DNA of 6,710 nucleotides from UBA2773 sp964643985 (GTDB lineage: Bacteria; Patescibacteriota; Minisyncoccia; Moranbacterales; DUUL01), in assembly GCA_964643985.1 (NCBI GenBank), contig CAZXUS010000037.1, positions 1 through 6,710 on the forward strand. The letters run 5' to 3'. The translations under genes were made by a program, and so were the position numbers. The number at the start of each line of letters is the position of its first letter. The stretch's first letter is position 1. The notes under the pieces are model-generated. The model was not told the DNA's origin. It saw nothing but the letters and a program-made list of their open reading frames with translations, and did no database searches. Below, one piece after another: positions 1 through 5,198 of this stretch.

Positions 1-17
1 ATCCCTTTCTCACCGCA
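1..17 (+). repeat. tRNA-Ser 3'-end fragment at left edge (terminal repeat)
   Basis: These 17 bases are identical to the reverse complement of 6656-6672, which is the T-stem/acceptor 3' end of the tRNA-Ser(GGA) gene at the right edge plus two bases beyond it. The tRNA part (CCCTT, TCTCACC, discriminator G) ends at base 15. It is either the tail of a second tRNA-Ser gene entering from the left on the + strand, or an attachment-site remnant. The two copies are inverted with respect to each other, which is unusual for att sites. The window starts inside the repeat, so its full extent is unknown. Confidence 0.75.
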
Positions 18-55
18 ATTTTAAAAACCCCTTTCGGGGTTTGAAAAAATTGCGG
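13..55. repeat. Long interrupted palindrome overlapping the tRNA-Ser tail
   Basis: The outer arms CCGCAATTTT (13-22) and AAAATTGCGG (46-55) are perfectly complementary. The inner arms AAACCCC (25-31) and GGGGTTT (36-42) close on the loop TTTC. Only a small internal loop (23-24 against 43-45) interrupts the stem. The left outer arm begins in the acceptor end of the tRNA-Ser fragment, so the palindrome places a second, inverted TGCGG next to the first. It may be just a strong bidirectional terminator, or it may be part of a recombination site. Confidence 0.8.
23..42 (-). terminator. Rho-independent terminator of the leftward operon
   Basis: Read on the minus strand, the stem AAACCCC/GGGGTTT with a GAAA loop runs into TTTTT. 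It lies about 60 bp past the stop codon of the last leftward gene (103). The + strand version has only TTT after the stem, so termination should be stronger for leftward transcription, although it could also end transcription of a tRNA entering from the left. Confidence 0.75.
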
Positions 56-66
56 AGAGTGTGGGA
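51..66 (+). other. Degenerate direct copy of the tRNA-Ser end (candidate att remnant)
   Basis: The stretch TGCGGAGAGTGTGGGA matches the right-edge sequence TGCGGTGAGAAAGGGA (6656-6671) in the same orientation at 12 of 16 positions. On the minus strand it reads like the 3' end of a tRNA-Ser (CCCAC, ACTCTCC, G), but no T-loop sits upstream, so it is not a functional tRNA. It is the only directly oriented counterpart I see to the right-end tRNA site. It could be the true left attachment site, or a chance effect of the palindrome it forms with 13-22. Confidence 0.3.
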
Positions 67-102
67 CAACTTTGGAACTTTTTTATTGAAGACAAACTCC
101 TT

Positions 103-573
103 TTAAAATCCTATCCCTTTTTTAATATACTCTAAATCCTTTGAAACTTCAGCTTTAAAAACACTTATATCTTTTTTAAATGAATTTAAATTATTTTCTA
201 TTCCCTTTATGTCTGATACCACACCTCCTACATCTTTTTTAATAACCGTTATTTGTTCTTCTTGAATACCTTGTTTAATAGCCACTTTTATATAGCCTCC
301 TAAAATAATCACAATTATCCCAACCGTAAAAGAAGCTACCCAGTTGTTATAAAGAAAATCTTTTAACTTAAGCGGAAAGGTTTTTTTTATTCTTTTAGTC
401 ATTTTCGAAGTTTCTTCTTCGTCAAAAGATGACTCGTCTGTTTTGTCGGTGTCAATAGGGCTAGGTTCGGTTTTTTCTAATTCAAAGTTAGAGTTTAAAA
501 ACTTTCTATAAACCTCTTTTTCTTGAAAATTTTTACCTTCATGGCCTAATCTATTTACTTTTCTTTTTTTCAT
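103..573 (-). CDS. Hypothetical single-span membrane protein with coiled-coil tail
   Basis: I do not recognise this 156-aa protein. Three parts are visible. Residues 1-57 are charged and probably disordered, with an acidic Asp/Glu/Ser stretch around 41-55. A basic patch at 59-71 leads into one hydrophobic segment at about 78-95 (WVASF to GGYI). Residues about 103-150 are rich in Lys, Glu, Val and Ile with heptad-like spacing, suggesting a helical coiled coil. There is no cleavable signal peptide, so it should be an inner-membrane-anchored protein. The start at 573 overlaps the previous gene by 23 bp and has no Shine-Dalgarno sequence. Met58 would give a 99-aa form that keeps the span and coiled coil. 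It is the last gene of the R-M operon, followed by the terminator at 23-42. A membrane effector or scaffold paired with the 232-aa protein is possible but is inference only. Confidence 0.75.
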   Translation of the reverse strand: MKKRKVNRLGHEGKNFQEKEVYRKFLNSNFELEKTEPSPIDTDKTDESSFDEEETSKMTKRIKKTFPLKLKDFLYNNWVASFTVGIIVIILGGYIKVAIKQGIQEEQITVIKKDVGGVVSDIKGIENNLNSFKKDISVFKAEVSKDLEYIKKGIGF

Positions 574-1249
574 ATTTAATTAACCAATTATGAAAATCAT
601 TTTTTAAAAATTTTTTTGCATCATCAAGAATCTTTTCAATAAAGCAATTTCTTAAGTCTTCTACTATAGGATCATAATAATATTGATAATCGAGTGTGGA
701 ATAAACAGCCTCTTTCATTTCATCAAAATTGTATATAGTATTTCTATAGTCATTAACGTTTTTTCTGTAAAGTGCTTCTACGGTGCTAAGCTTTTTTGAA
801 AATGAAATACTTATATTATCAGTATTTTCGATACTATTGTCTGTTATCAAAGAAACGGCTTCGTCTAATTTCTGGTTTTTCAATATCTTATGAGAAAATA
901 TGATTCCAAGTCTTTTGATATTTCTTATTTCATATTCGCGAAATAATACATCTTGAAAATATTTTAAAACATCATTTTTAATCCAATCAAATTTCTTATC
1001 AAAATCATCATTTACTGTTATTCCTAAAATAAGATCATCTGTATTAATTCTTAAATATTCAGAAGTCTCGGGATTATAAAGAGTTTTTTCTCTGTTGGAA
1101 TTTTCTTGCACTTTTGGGAAAAAATCTGTACCAAAAGGAGTTTTATCTCCATAGAGTATATTGTCTATAATTCTTCCAGAAATATCTGGAATTCTAAAAG
1201 ATCTTGCAAATCTTATTCCCACCGTAATTCCTATTATTTTTTTATTCAT
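551..1249 (-). CDS. Uncharacterised protein, possible distant TIGR04255-like
   Basis: This 232-aa soluble protein starts 27 bp after the methyltransferase stop and overlaps the next gene by 23 bp, so it is very probably cotranscribed with both. The order of elements resembles what I recall of the TIGR04255 family: an N-terminal strand ending in an Arg-Phe pair (ITVGIRF, 8-14), a mid-protein strand (DDLILGITV), a helix (FDWIKNDVLKYF), and a strand with IKRLGIIF. The resemblance is by eye and weak; a profile search is needed. The C-terminal third is helical and highly charged, ending in a Lys-rich tail. I see no catalytic motif, metal-binding cysteines, Walker motif or membrane segment. The family has no role that I can state with confidence. 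Position next to an R-M pair suggests an accessory or separate defence module. Confidence 0.75.
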   Translation of the reverse strand: MNKKIIGITVGIRFARSFRIPDISGRIIDNILYGDKTPFGTDFFPKVQENSNREKTLYNPETSEYLRINTDDLILGITVNDDFDKKFDWIKNDVLKYFQDVLFREYEIRNIKRLGIIFSHKILKNQKLDEAVSLITDNSIENTDNISISFSKKLSTVEALYRKNVNDYRNTIYNFDEMKEAVYSTLDYQYYYDPIVEDLRNCFIEKILDDAKKFLKNDFHNWLIKYEKKKSK

Positions 1250-1276
1250 TTTTTTATTTTAAACTTTACTAATAAT

Positions 1277-2272
1277 TTAATTAATAAAAAAATTCTTTAA
1301 ATCACTCTTAATTTTATTAGCAATATGTTCAGCAAATTTTACAGGAACGGCATTTCCAATCATTTTATAGCCATCAGCAATATTCGTATATTTAAAAATA
1401 AAATCGTCAGGAAAAGTTTGAATTCTCGCACACTCTCGCACGGATAATCTTCTGTATGAATCTTCTTTCCCTGGAACAAAAACTCTTTTATTTTGACTTA
1501 TAAATTTCATCTTAGGAGCTTGAGGGTGAATAGGTGCATGTCTACCACCTGCCTGAATCGTAAAAGAAGGTTCGTCCCAAGATCGAACTCTATTTCTTGA
1601 CATATACATTGTTGAAAATCCGCCATTCATATATTCATGATTCGGAGCGAATAAGTCTTTTGGATCATTAGCCTTATTCATAGGAAGTGCTGGTTTTGCA
1701 TTTCTTAAATCAAAAATTGCATCTTTCAAATTAAGCTTTTTACCTGGTTCTTTCGGGGCTTCAAATGTTTTCTTTGTTTTTTTGTGATACCCAACTATAA
1801 TAACCCTTTTTCTATCTTGAGGAACATCATAATCATTAGCATTTAATAATGTATAACCAACATTATAATTAAGCTTTTTAAATTCTTTCAAAATATTTTC
1901 AAAGGCTTCTTTGTGTCTTAGCGATAATATTCCAGATACATTTTCCGCAAGAAAAAATAAAGGTTCTTTGTCTTTTATAATTCTTATATATTCATAAAAT
2001 AATTTTCCTCTTTTATCATTTATCCCACGACCAGCTCCAGCCTCACTCCAACTCTGACATGGTGGACCTCCTATAATACCAAAACCGTCAGGGATTTCAG
2101 ATGATGGCACATCTATTATACTTCTTTTATCTAATTTTGAATGTGAAAAATTAGTTTCAAATGTCTCCCAAATAACCTTGTCAAATTCATTGGCCCAAAC
2201 AACATCAAAACCAGCATTTTCAAAGCCCAAATCAAGACCGCCAGCCCCTGTAAAAAGTGATAATAATTTCAT
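1277..2272 (-). CDS. DNA (cytosine-5-)-methyltransferase, M.NgoPII-like (probable GGCC)
   Basis: This 331-aa enzyme transfers a methyl group from S-adenosylmethionine to carbon 5 of cytosine in its target site, protecting DNA from the neighbouring endonuclease. All core motifs are present: motif I FTGAGGLDLGF (7-17) for cofactor binding, motif IV GGPPCQSWSEAG (68-79) with catalytic Cys72, motif VI ENV (110-112), motif VIII QDRKRVIIVG (152-161), and motif X GNAVP (306-310). The variable region that reads the DNA contains MSRNRVRSWDEPSFTIQAG followed by HPQAPKM, a pattern I recall from M.NgoPII and relatives. Length is normal for the family and the gene is intact. It starts 3 bp after the endonuclease stop codon, without a Shine-Dalgarno sequence, so translation is probably coupled. 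GGCC specificity is inferred from its partner and from this resemblance, not shown by the sequence. Confidence 0.95.
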   Translation of the reverse strand: MKLLSLFTGAGGLDLGFENAGFDVVWANEFDKVIWETFETNFSHSKLDKRSIIDVPSSEIPDGFGIIGGPPCQSWSEAGAGRGINDKRGKLFYEYIRIIKDKEPLFFLAENVSGILSLRHKEAFENILKEFKKLNYNVGYTLLNANDYDVPQDRKRVIIVGYHKKTKKTFEAPKEPGKKLNLKDAIFDLRNAKPALPMNKANDPKDLFAPNHEYMNGGFSTMYMSRNRVRSWDEPSFTIQAGGRHAPIHPQAPKMKFISQNKRVFVPGKEDSYRRLSVRECARIQTFPDDFIFKYTNIADGYKMIGNAVPVKFAEHIANKIKSDLKNFFIN

Positions 2273-2275
2273 ATT

Positions 2276-3121
2276 TTATTTTTCAAATTTAATTAATTTC
2301 GCTTCAATTAATTTCGCTGGATTATTAGGCGATTTTATGCTGACATCGGAAATAATGATTCCTTCTTTTTTCATTTCCTCTAGCTCCTTCTTGTCTTCTT
2401 CTGGAAATGAATTATATTTTTCTTTTAACATTAAAGCATTAACAGCTAAATTTTTATTTTTTTTGACTTCAGTTATATAATCAAAAACTTTTATCGGATT
2501 TTCTATATGCCACATACCACGAATCCTCAAATAAGTTATTCCCAATGGATCAACTTTATTCACTCTCCCGAGCTCTTTAGTTTCAGAAAATTCCACCCCC
2601 TCTAATTCATTAATTCCAGATGAAATTTTATTCTTAATTCTTTCGTAAGTATCTTTTCCGGCCGCATAGCAATTTCCGTAAATAAACCAAATTGCTCTAA
2701 GTTTATTATCTTTAGAAACTCCTATGGTATAAATTAAATCTTTTTCTCTCCAATTTTCACAATCGCGACAGGCTTGTGTGATCATAGAACTATCGGCATA
2801 AATTTTGTCTTTAGGATAAGAACTATTGAGTGCTATTCCAGAACGTAAGCTTTCAATTTTTTTAACCTCTATAGCGTCGCCTCCTCTTATAATAATATCG
2901 GGAGGATTATTTTGGTTTCCGAGGTAAGAAAAATATTTGCTATAAATTTTATTTTTTTCTTGAATGTCTTTTGTTTCCGTTATTCCACAAAAAAGATCCT
3001 TTACATAAAATTCCAAAGCGTCTCCCATATTATTCGCACGATTTGAAGCTTTATAGTAATTGACTATGTCTTTTACTGGATTCTTCGCTAAATTTGATAA
3101 TGCTTTAAGTAAATTAGTCAT
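2276..3121 (-). CDS. Type II restriction endonuclease, NgoPII family (probable GGCC)
   Basis: This 281-aa protein should cleave double-stranded DNA at unmethylated GGCC, by analogy with NgoPII (GG^CC). The PD-(D/E)xK nuclease core is visible as Pro74-Asp75, then Glu85-Val-Lys87 in the stretch GDAIEVKKIES (81-91). Other segments that I recall as shared with NgoPII are MGDALEFYVKDLF (32-44), FSYLGNQNNPPD (64-75), ETKELGRVNKVDPL, and TYLRIRGMW. The C-terminus is a charged helix plus a short tail. Length is typical. It is the first gene of the leftward operon, upstream of the methyltransferase, and no controller (C) protein gene is visible. A good sigma70-like promoter lies at 3151-3179, giving a leader of only about 23 bases and no Shine-Dalgarno sequence. 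The gene appears intact, with no frameshift and no missing catalytic residue. Confidence 0.92.
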   Translation of the reverse strand: MTNLLKALSNLAKNPVKDIVNYYKASNRANNMGDALEFYVKDLFCGITETKDIQEKNKIYSKYFSYLGNQNNPPDIIIRGGDAIEVKKIESLRSGIALNSSYPKDKIYADSSMITQACRDCENWREKDLIYTIGVSKDNKLRAIWFIYGNCYAAGKDTYERIKNKISSGINELEGVEFSETKELGRVNKVDPLGITYLRIRGMWHIENPIKVFDYITEVKKNKNLAVNALMLKEKYNSFPEEDKKELEEMKKEGIIISDVSIKSPNNPAKLIEAKLIKFEK

Positions 3122-3150
3122 AATTCTAAAAAGTTAGTATTTTATTTTCT

Positions 3151-3179
3151 ATTATAGTTTTCAATTGAAATAATTGCAA
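3151..3179 (-). promoter_or_regulatory. Promoter of the R-M operon
   Basis: On the minus strand, TTGCAA (-35, 3179-3174) and a perfect TATAAT (-10, 3156-3151) are separated by exactly 17 bases. The predicted start near 3144 leaves about 23 bases before the endonuclease ATG at 3121. The three downstream genes have gaps of 3 and 27 bp or overlap, so this promoter probably serves all four. Confidence 0.7.
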
Positions 3180-3184
3180 TAACT

Positions 3185-3283
3185 TTTCTTCTTATTAGTC
3201 ATCTTGCAAATTCTTGAACGTGGTCAAGGTGGAGGCGTTAGCACTACCTTGACGAAGAGAAATAATTTGCCATAAAGAAGAAA
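3185..3283. repeat. Three-tier nested inverted repeat in the divergent control region
   Basis: Three perfect arm pairs are nested. The outer pair is TTTCTTCTT (3185-3193) with AAGAAGAAA (3275-3283). The middle pair is GCAAATT (3206-3212) with AATTTGC (3264-3270). The inner pair is GTCAAGGT (3223-3230) with ACCTTGAC (3246-3253), closing on a 15-base loop that holds GCGTTAGC. The internal loop between middle and inner arms is symmetric at 10 bases on each side. The inner part is richer in G+C than its surroundings. There is no T-tract, so it is not a plain terminator. A single-strand replication origin, an operator for the two divergent promoters, or a structured RNA are all possible. Confidence 0.75.
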
Positions 3284-3298
3284 GAAGAAAAAGGAGTA

Positions 3299-3327
3299 TT
3301 GATTAATTGAATATTTTCTGTTATTCT
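3299..3327 (+). promoter_or_regulatory. Putative promoter of the 225-aa gene
   Basis: TTGATT (3299-3304) and TATTCT (3322-3327) are spaced by 17 bases, each matching the sigma70 consensus at four of six positions. A start near 3334 would give a leader of about 15 bases before the ATG at 3349. AAGGAA at 3328-3333 would then be at or before the transcript start, so it probably is not a ribosome binding site. Confidence 0.4.
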
Positions 3328-3348
3328 AAGGAACTTTAATAAAACTCC

Positions 3349-4026
3349 ATGGAAAAGCTCAATCTCAACAATCTAAGTTTAAAATCTCTAGAAAAGATCT
3401 TTTTAGTATTGGACGATATTAAATACAATTCAGAAATTCAAAACTCTACTTCTTTTATACTAATGAATGATGCAGTTGAGGTCGAAGGACTTTCTAAGCT
3501 TGAACACGCTAGAATCTTAACAACCATCATTATGGTGAATTTTGTAGAAGAAGTTTTAAGCACAGAGCATGATTACATTTTAAAATTCGAACCAATTAAA
3601 TTCAACAAAAATTTAAAATCGGTTATTAATAGAATTGATGAATTAAAAACTGGCAAACCTAAAATTAAAAATACTAAAAAACAATTAAAATATGATGCTA
3701 CTCAAGGAATTCTTTTCATAAATGATTATGAAATTAAGATTCCAATGAAGGGCAAGAAGATTGTTGCTCAAGATGTTCTAGAGTATTTTTTTATAAGCAA
3801 AGAAGTCGAGCTAACAGACGAAGTATATTATTCAGAAATAGCCTGTTTTCAATTTGGTGATCAAGAATATAATAAAGATGAAAATGCTTGGCGAAGATAT
3901 TATACAGCCTGTATGGATATTCAAGATAAAATCAGAAAACAAACTTCTGGCAAAATTGAAAACTTTTTAATCTATAATTCAAGTCAAAAAGGTAGTGTAA
4001 AAATTAATCTAAAATACCTTATTTAA
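3349..4026 (+). CDS. Hypothetical protein, possible winged-helix DNA-binding C-terminus
   Basis: I do not recognise this 225-aa protein. The N-terminal part (about 1-100) is mainly helical, with no motif I can name. A Lys-rich linker (about 101-115) leads to a second domain that opens with a short beta hairpin (GILFINDYEIKIP), continues with helices (including DVLEYFF and an ENAWRRYYTACMDIQDKIR stretch), and ends in a beta strand pair (NFLIYNS, GSVKINLKYL). That order resembles the OmpR-type winged helix, with the basic helix as candidate recognition helix and the final strands as the wing. It is the first gene of the rightward half, between the nested inverted repeat and the rep region, so a regulator of plasmid copy number or of the divergent promoters would fit. 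This role is inference from fold pattern and position. No membrane segment or enzyme motif is seen. Confidence 0.75.
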   Translation: MEKLNLNNLSLKSLEKIFLVLDDIKYNSEIQNSTSFILMNDAVEVEGLSKLEHARILTTIIMVNFVEEVLSTEHDYILKFEPIKFNKNLKSVINRIDELKTGKPKIKNTKKQLKYDATQGILFINDYEIKIPMKGKKIVAQDVLEYFFISKEVELTDEVYYSEIACFQFGDQEYNKDENAWRRYYTACMDIQDKIRKQTSGKIENFLIYNSSQKGSVKINLKYLI

Positions 4027-4043
4027 AACAAAAACAAGCCTTT

Positions 4044-4069
4044 AGCAAAACCTTAACCTTAATTTTGCT
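4044..4069 (+). repeat. Small hairpin with tandem CCTTAA
   Basis: AGCAAAA (4044-4050) and TTTTGCT (4063-4069) form a 7-bp stem. The loop between them is exactly two copies of CCTTAA (4051-4062). It lies 17 bases past the stop of the 225-aa gene and just before the terminator. It could be part of a double terminator or a binding site. The function is not evident. Confidence 0.4.
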
Positions 4070-4090
4070 TAACCCATTTTATTTAAACTA

Positions 4091-4117
4091 AAACCATAAT
4101 CAATTTATGGTTTTTTT
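4091..4117 (+). terminator. Rho-independent terminator after the 225-aa gene
   Basis: AAACCATAA (4091-4099) pairs with TTATGGTTT (4105-4113) over a 5-base loop, followed directly by TTTT. The stem is AT-rich with only two G-C pairs, so termination may be partial, leaving read-through into the small gene and rep. An ATG at 4107 lies inside the right arm, which argues against that codon as the small gene's start. Confidence 0.6.
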
Positions 4118-4118
4118 G

Positions 4119-4259
4119 ATGCAATACAAATTCAGCCAAAAACTTAGAGAAAGAATCAAAAGGTATTTTAAAAAATCTCGTTCTTTGGATATTTCCGATG
4201 AAACAGCAGAAGAGTTTCTCAATTCATTGGCTGATTTTTACCAATCTTTTTCTCCTTGA
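4119..4259 (+). CDS. Small protein, 46 aa, upstream of rep
   Basis: This short frame encodes a 46-aa peptide beginning MQYKFSQKLRERIKRYF and ending in FYQSFSP. Its composition looks like a real protein: a basic amphipathic helix in the first half, then a turn (SLDISDET) and a second helix with regularly spaced hydrophobic residues (AEEFLNSLADFYQSF). It suggests a compact helical DNA-binding or regulatory protein, for example a copy-number or Rep-partner protein, but I cannot name a family. An in-frame ATG at 4107 would add four residues, but it lies in the terminator stem, so 4119 is preferred. No Shine-Dalgarno sequence is visible. The TGA stop sits just inside the structured origin region. 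Confidence 0.55.
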   Translation: MQYKFSQKLRERIKRYFKKSRSLDISDETAEEFLNSLADFYQSFSP

Positions 4260-4304
4260 TCCGATGGGAGACTTTTCCGGAGGAAAAGGCGACAACGGAG
4301 CAAG
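4255..4304 (+). other. Structured region beside the replication origin
   Basis: This segment is clearly richer in G+C than its surroundings. An outer stem pairs CTTG (4255-4258) with CAAG (4301-4304) and TCCG (4260-4263) with CGGA (4296-4299) around one A-G mismatch. Inside it, CTTTTCC (4272-4278) pairs with GGAAAAG (4282-4288) over a three-base loop. It ends 6 bases before the nick motif. Position and folding fit the Rep recognition part of a double-strand origin. Confidence 0.55.
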
Positions 4305-4309
4305 AGTGG

Positions 4310-4329
4310 ACTTGATAATAATAACACTT
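4310..4329 (+). other. Candidate double-strand origin nick site, phiX174-like
   Basis: Bases 4311-4328 read CTTGATAATAATAACACT, differing at one of 18 positions from the phiX174 gene A origin (CTTGATATTAATAACACT, recalled from the literature). The known phiX174 nick is between G and A, equivalent to 4314/4315 here. The first 11 bases also match the pC194/pUB110 nick region as I remember it. The site lies 15 bases before the rep start codon and directly after a foldable region, the place expected for a rolling-circle origin served by the HUH Rep encoded next. Confidence 0.75.
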
Positions 4330-4343
4330 AATGAGAAAACAAA

Positions 4344-5198
4344 ATGAATTATAAAAAAACAAACATAAAGACAATTAGATCTGGCGATAGATTAGAAATC
4401 ACTCGTTACCAAAACCCAGTGGATTATGGCGGATCATCAAACACAAATAGAATAAATAAGATTAATCCAGACTTAAAAGTTAAAAAAAGAACTAAAACGC
4501 AAAAAATGGTTTCCAGATATCTTTCCTCTAGGAGATCAAAGAGCACTTTCACAAGATTAGTTTATGCTAATTCCTATCAATGGAAAAGCATAAAAGGAAG
4601 ATTTATTAAACCAACTTTTGTAAGTTTAACTTTTGCAGAAAATATTCAAGATCTTAAAAAAGCTAATAATGAATTCACTAAATTTATTAAAAGATTGAAT
4701 TATGAAATTACAGGAGGGAAAACTTGTTTTTTAAAATACATAGTAGCAATTGAATTTCAAGAAAGAGGAGCTATTCATTACCATGTCCTTTTCTTTAATT
4801 TTTCATTTGTCACTAAGGGAAAACTATCTAAGATTTGGAAGCAAGGTTTTTTAGATGTCAGAAGAACTAAGGGTGATGATACTCAAGAAATAATTGGTTA
4901 TCTTTGTAAGTATATGAGTAAAGAGTTAGAAGATGAAAGACTTTGCGGACAAAAAAGCTATTTTTGCTCAAGAGAGTTAAGAAAACCAATTATCAGAAGA
5001 AATCAAAATAAAAATAGTTTTTTTATAGAATTTTATGGAGATGACCTTGAAACTATTAAAGAATTTAGTAAAAAATATAGCAGTGAATATTGTGGTGAAT
5101 TTGAATATTCAATTTATAATTTAGCTAAAGATAAAAATCTAAGAGCAAATATTCTTGCTTTTGAAGAACTTCTTAAGTACAATGAAGAATCAAAGTAA
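4344..5198 (+). CDS. rep: HUH-family rolling-circle replication initiator (Rep)
   Basis: This 284-aa endonuclease should nick the plus strand of the origin and hold its 5' end through a tyrosine while a host helicase and polymerase copy the circle. The three family motifs are in order: motif 1 FVSLTFAEN (92-100); motif 2 GAIHYHVLFF (142-151), with metal-binding His145 and His147; and motif 3 IIGYLCKYMSKE (183-194), with Tyr186 and Tyr190. The two tyrosines four residues apart are the arrangement of phiX174 gpA and other two-tyrosine Reps, which agrees with the phiX-like nick site 15 bases upstream. The basic N-terminus (1-90) may bind DNA. No helicase domain is present, so unwinding must come from the host. 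The start at 4344 has no clear Shine-Dalgarno sequence. The 3' end overlaps the recombinase gene, indicating one transcript. Confidence 0.9.
   Translation: MNYKKTNIKTIRSGDRLEITRYQNPVDYGGSSNTNRINKINPDLKVKKRTKTQKMVSRYLSSRRSKSTFTRLVYANSYQWKSIKGRFIKPTFVSLTFAENIQDLKKANNEFTKFIKRLNYEITGGKTCFLKYIVAIEFQERGAIHYHVLFFNFSFVTKGKLSKIWKQGFLDVRRTKGDDTQEIIGYLCKYMSKELEDERLCGQKSYFCSRELRKPIIRRNQNKNSFFIEFYGDDLETIKEFSKKYSSEYCGEFEYSIYNLAKDKNLRANILAFEELLKYNEESK

Noticed and set aside
51..123. A second full tRNA gene at the left end
   Set aside because: Only an acceptor/T-stem-like end is present. No T-loop, anticodon arm or matching 5' acceptor strand can be built in either orientation.
1106..1300. 64-codon + strand open frame
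   Set aside because: It lies antisense to the 232-aa gene and runs into the intergenic gap. The peptide is low in complexity (Tyr/Ser/Asn/Phe rich) and shows no domain pattern.
2178..2480. 100-codon + strand open frame
   Set aside because: It is antisense to the R-M genes, whose coding is certain. The Ser/Phe-rich composition is what the complement of Lys/Glu-rich coding gives.
4260..4330. Read-through of the small gene's TGA into an Arg/Lys-rich tail (TGA recoded as Gly)
   Set aside because: The frame stays open to a TAA at 4330, but the large genes have many Gly codons and no in-frame TGA, so TGA is a stop here. The segment's base composition is better explained by the origin structure.
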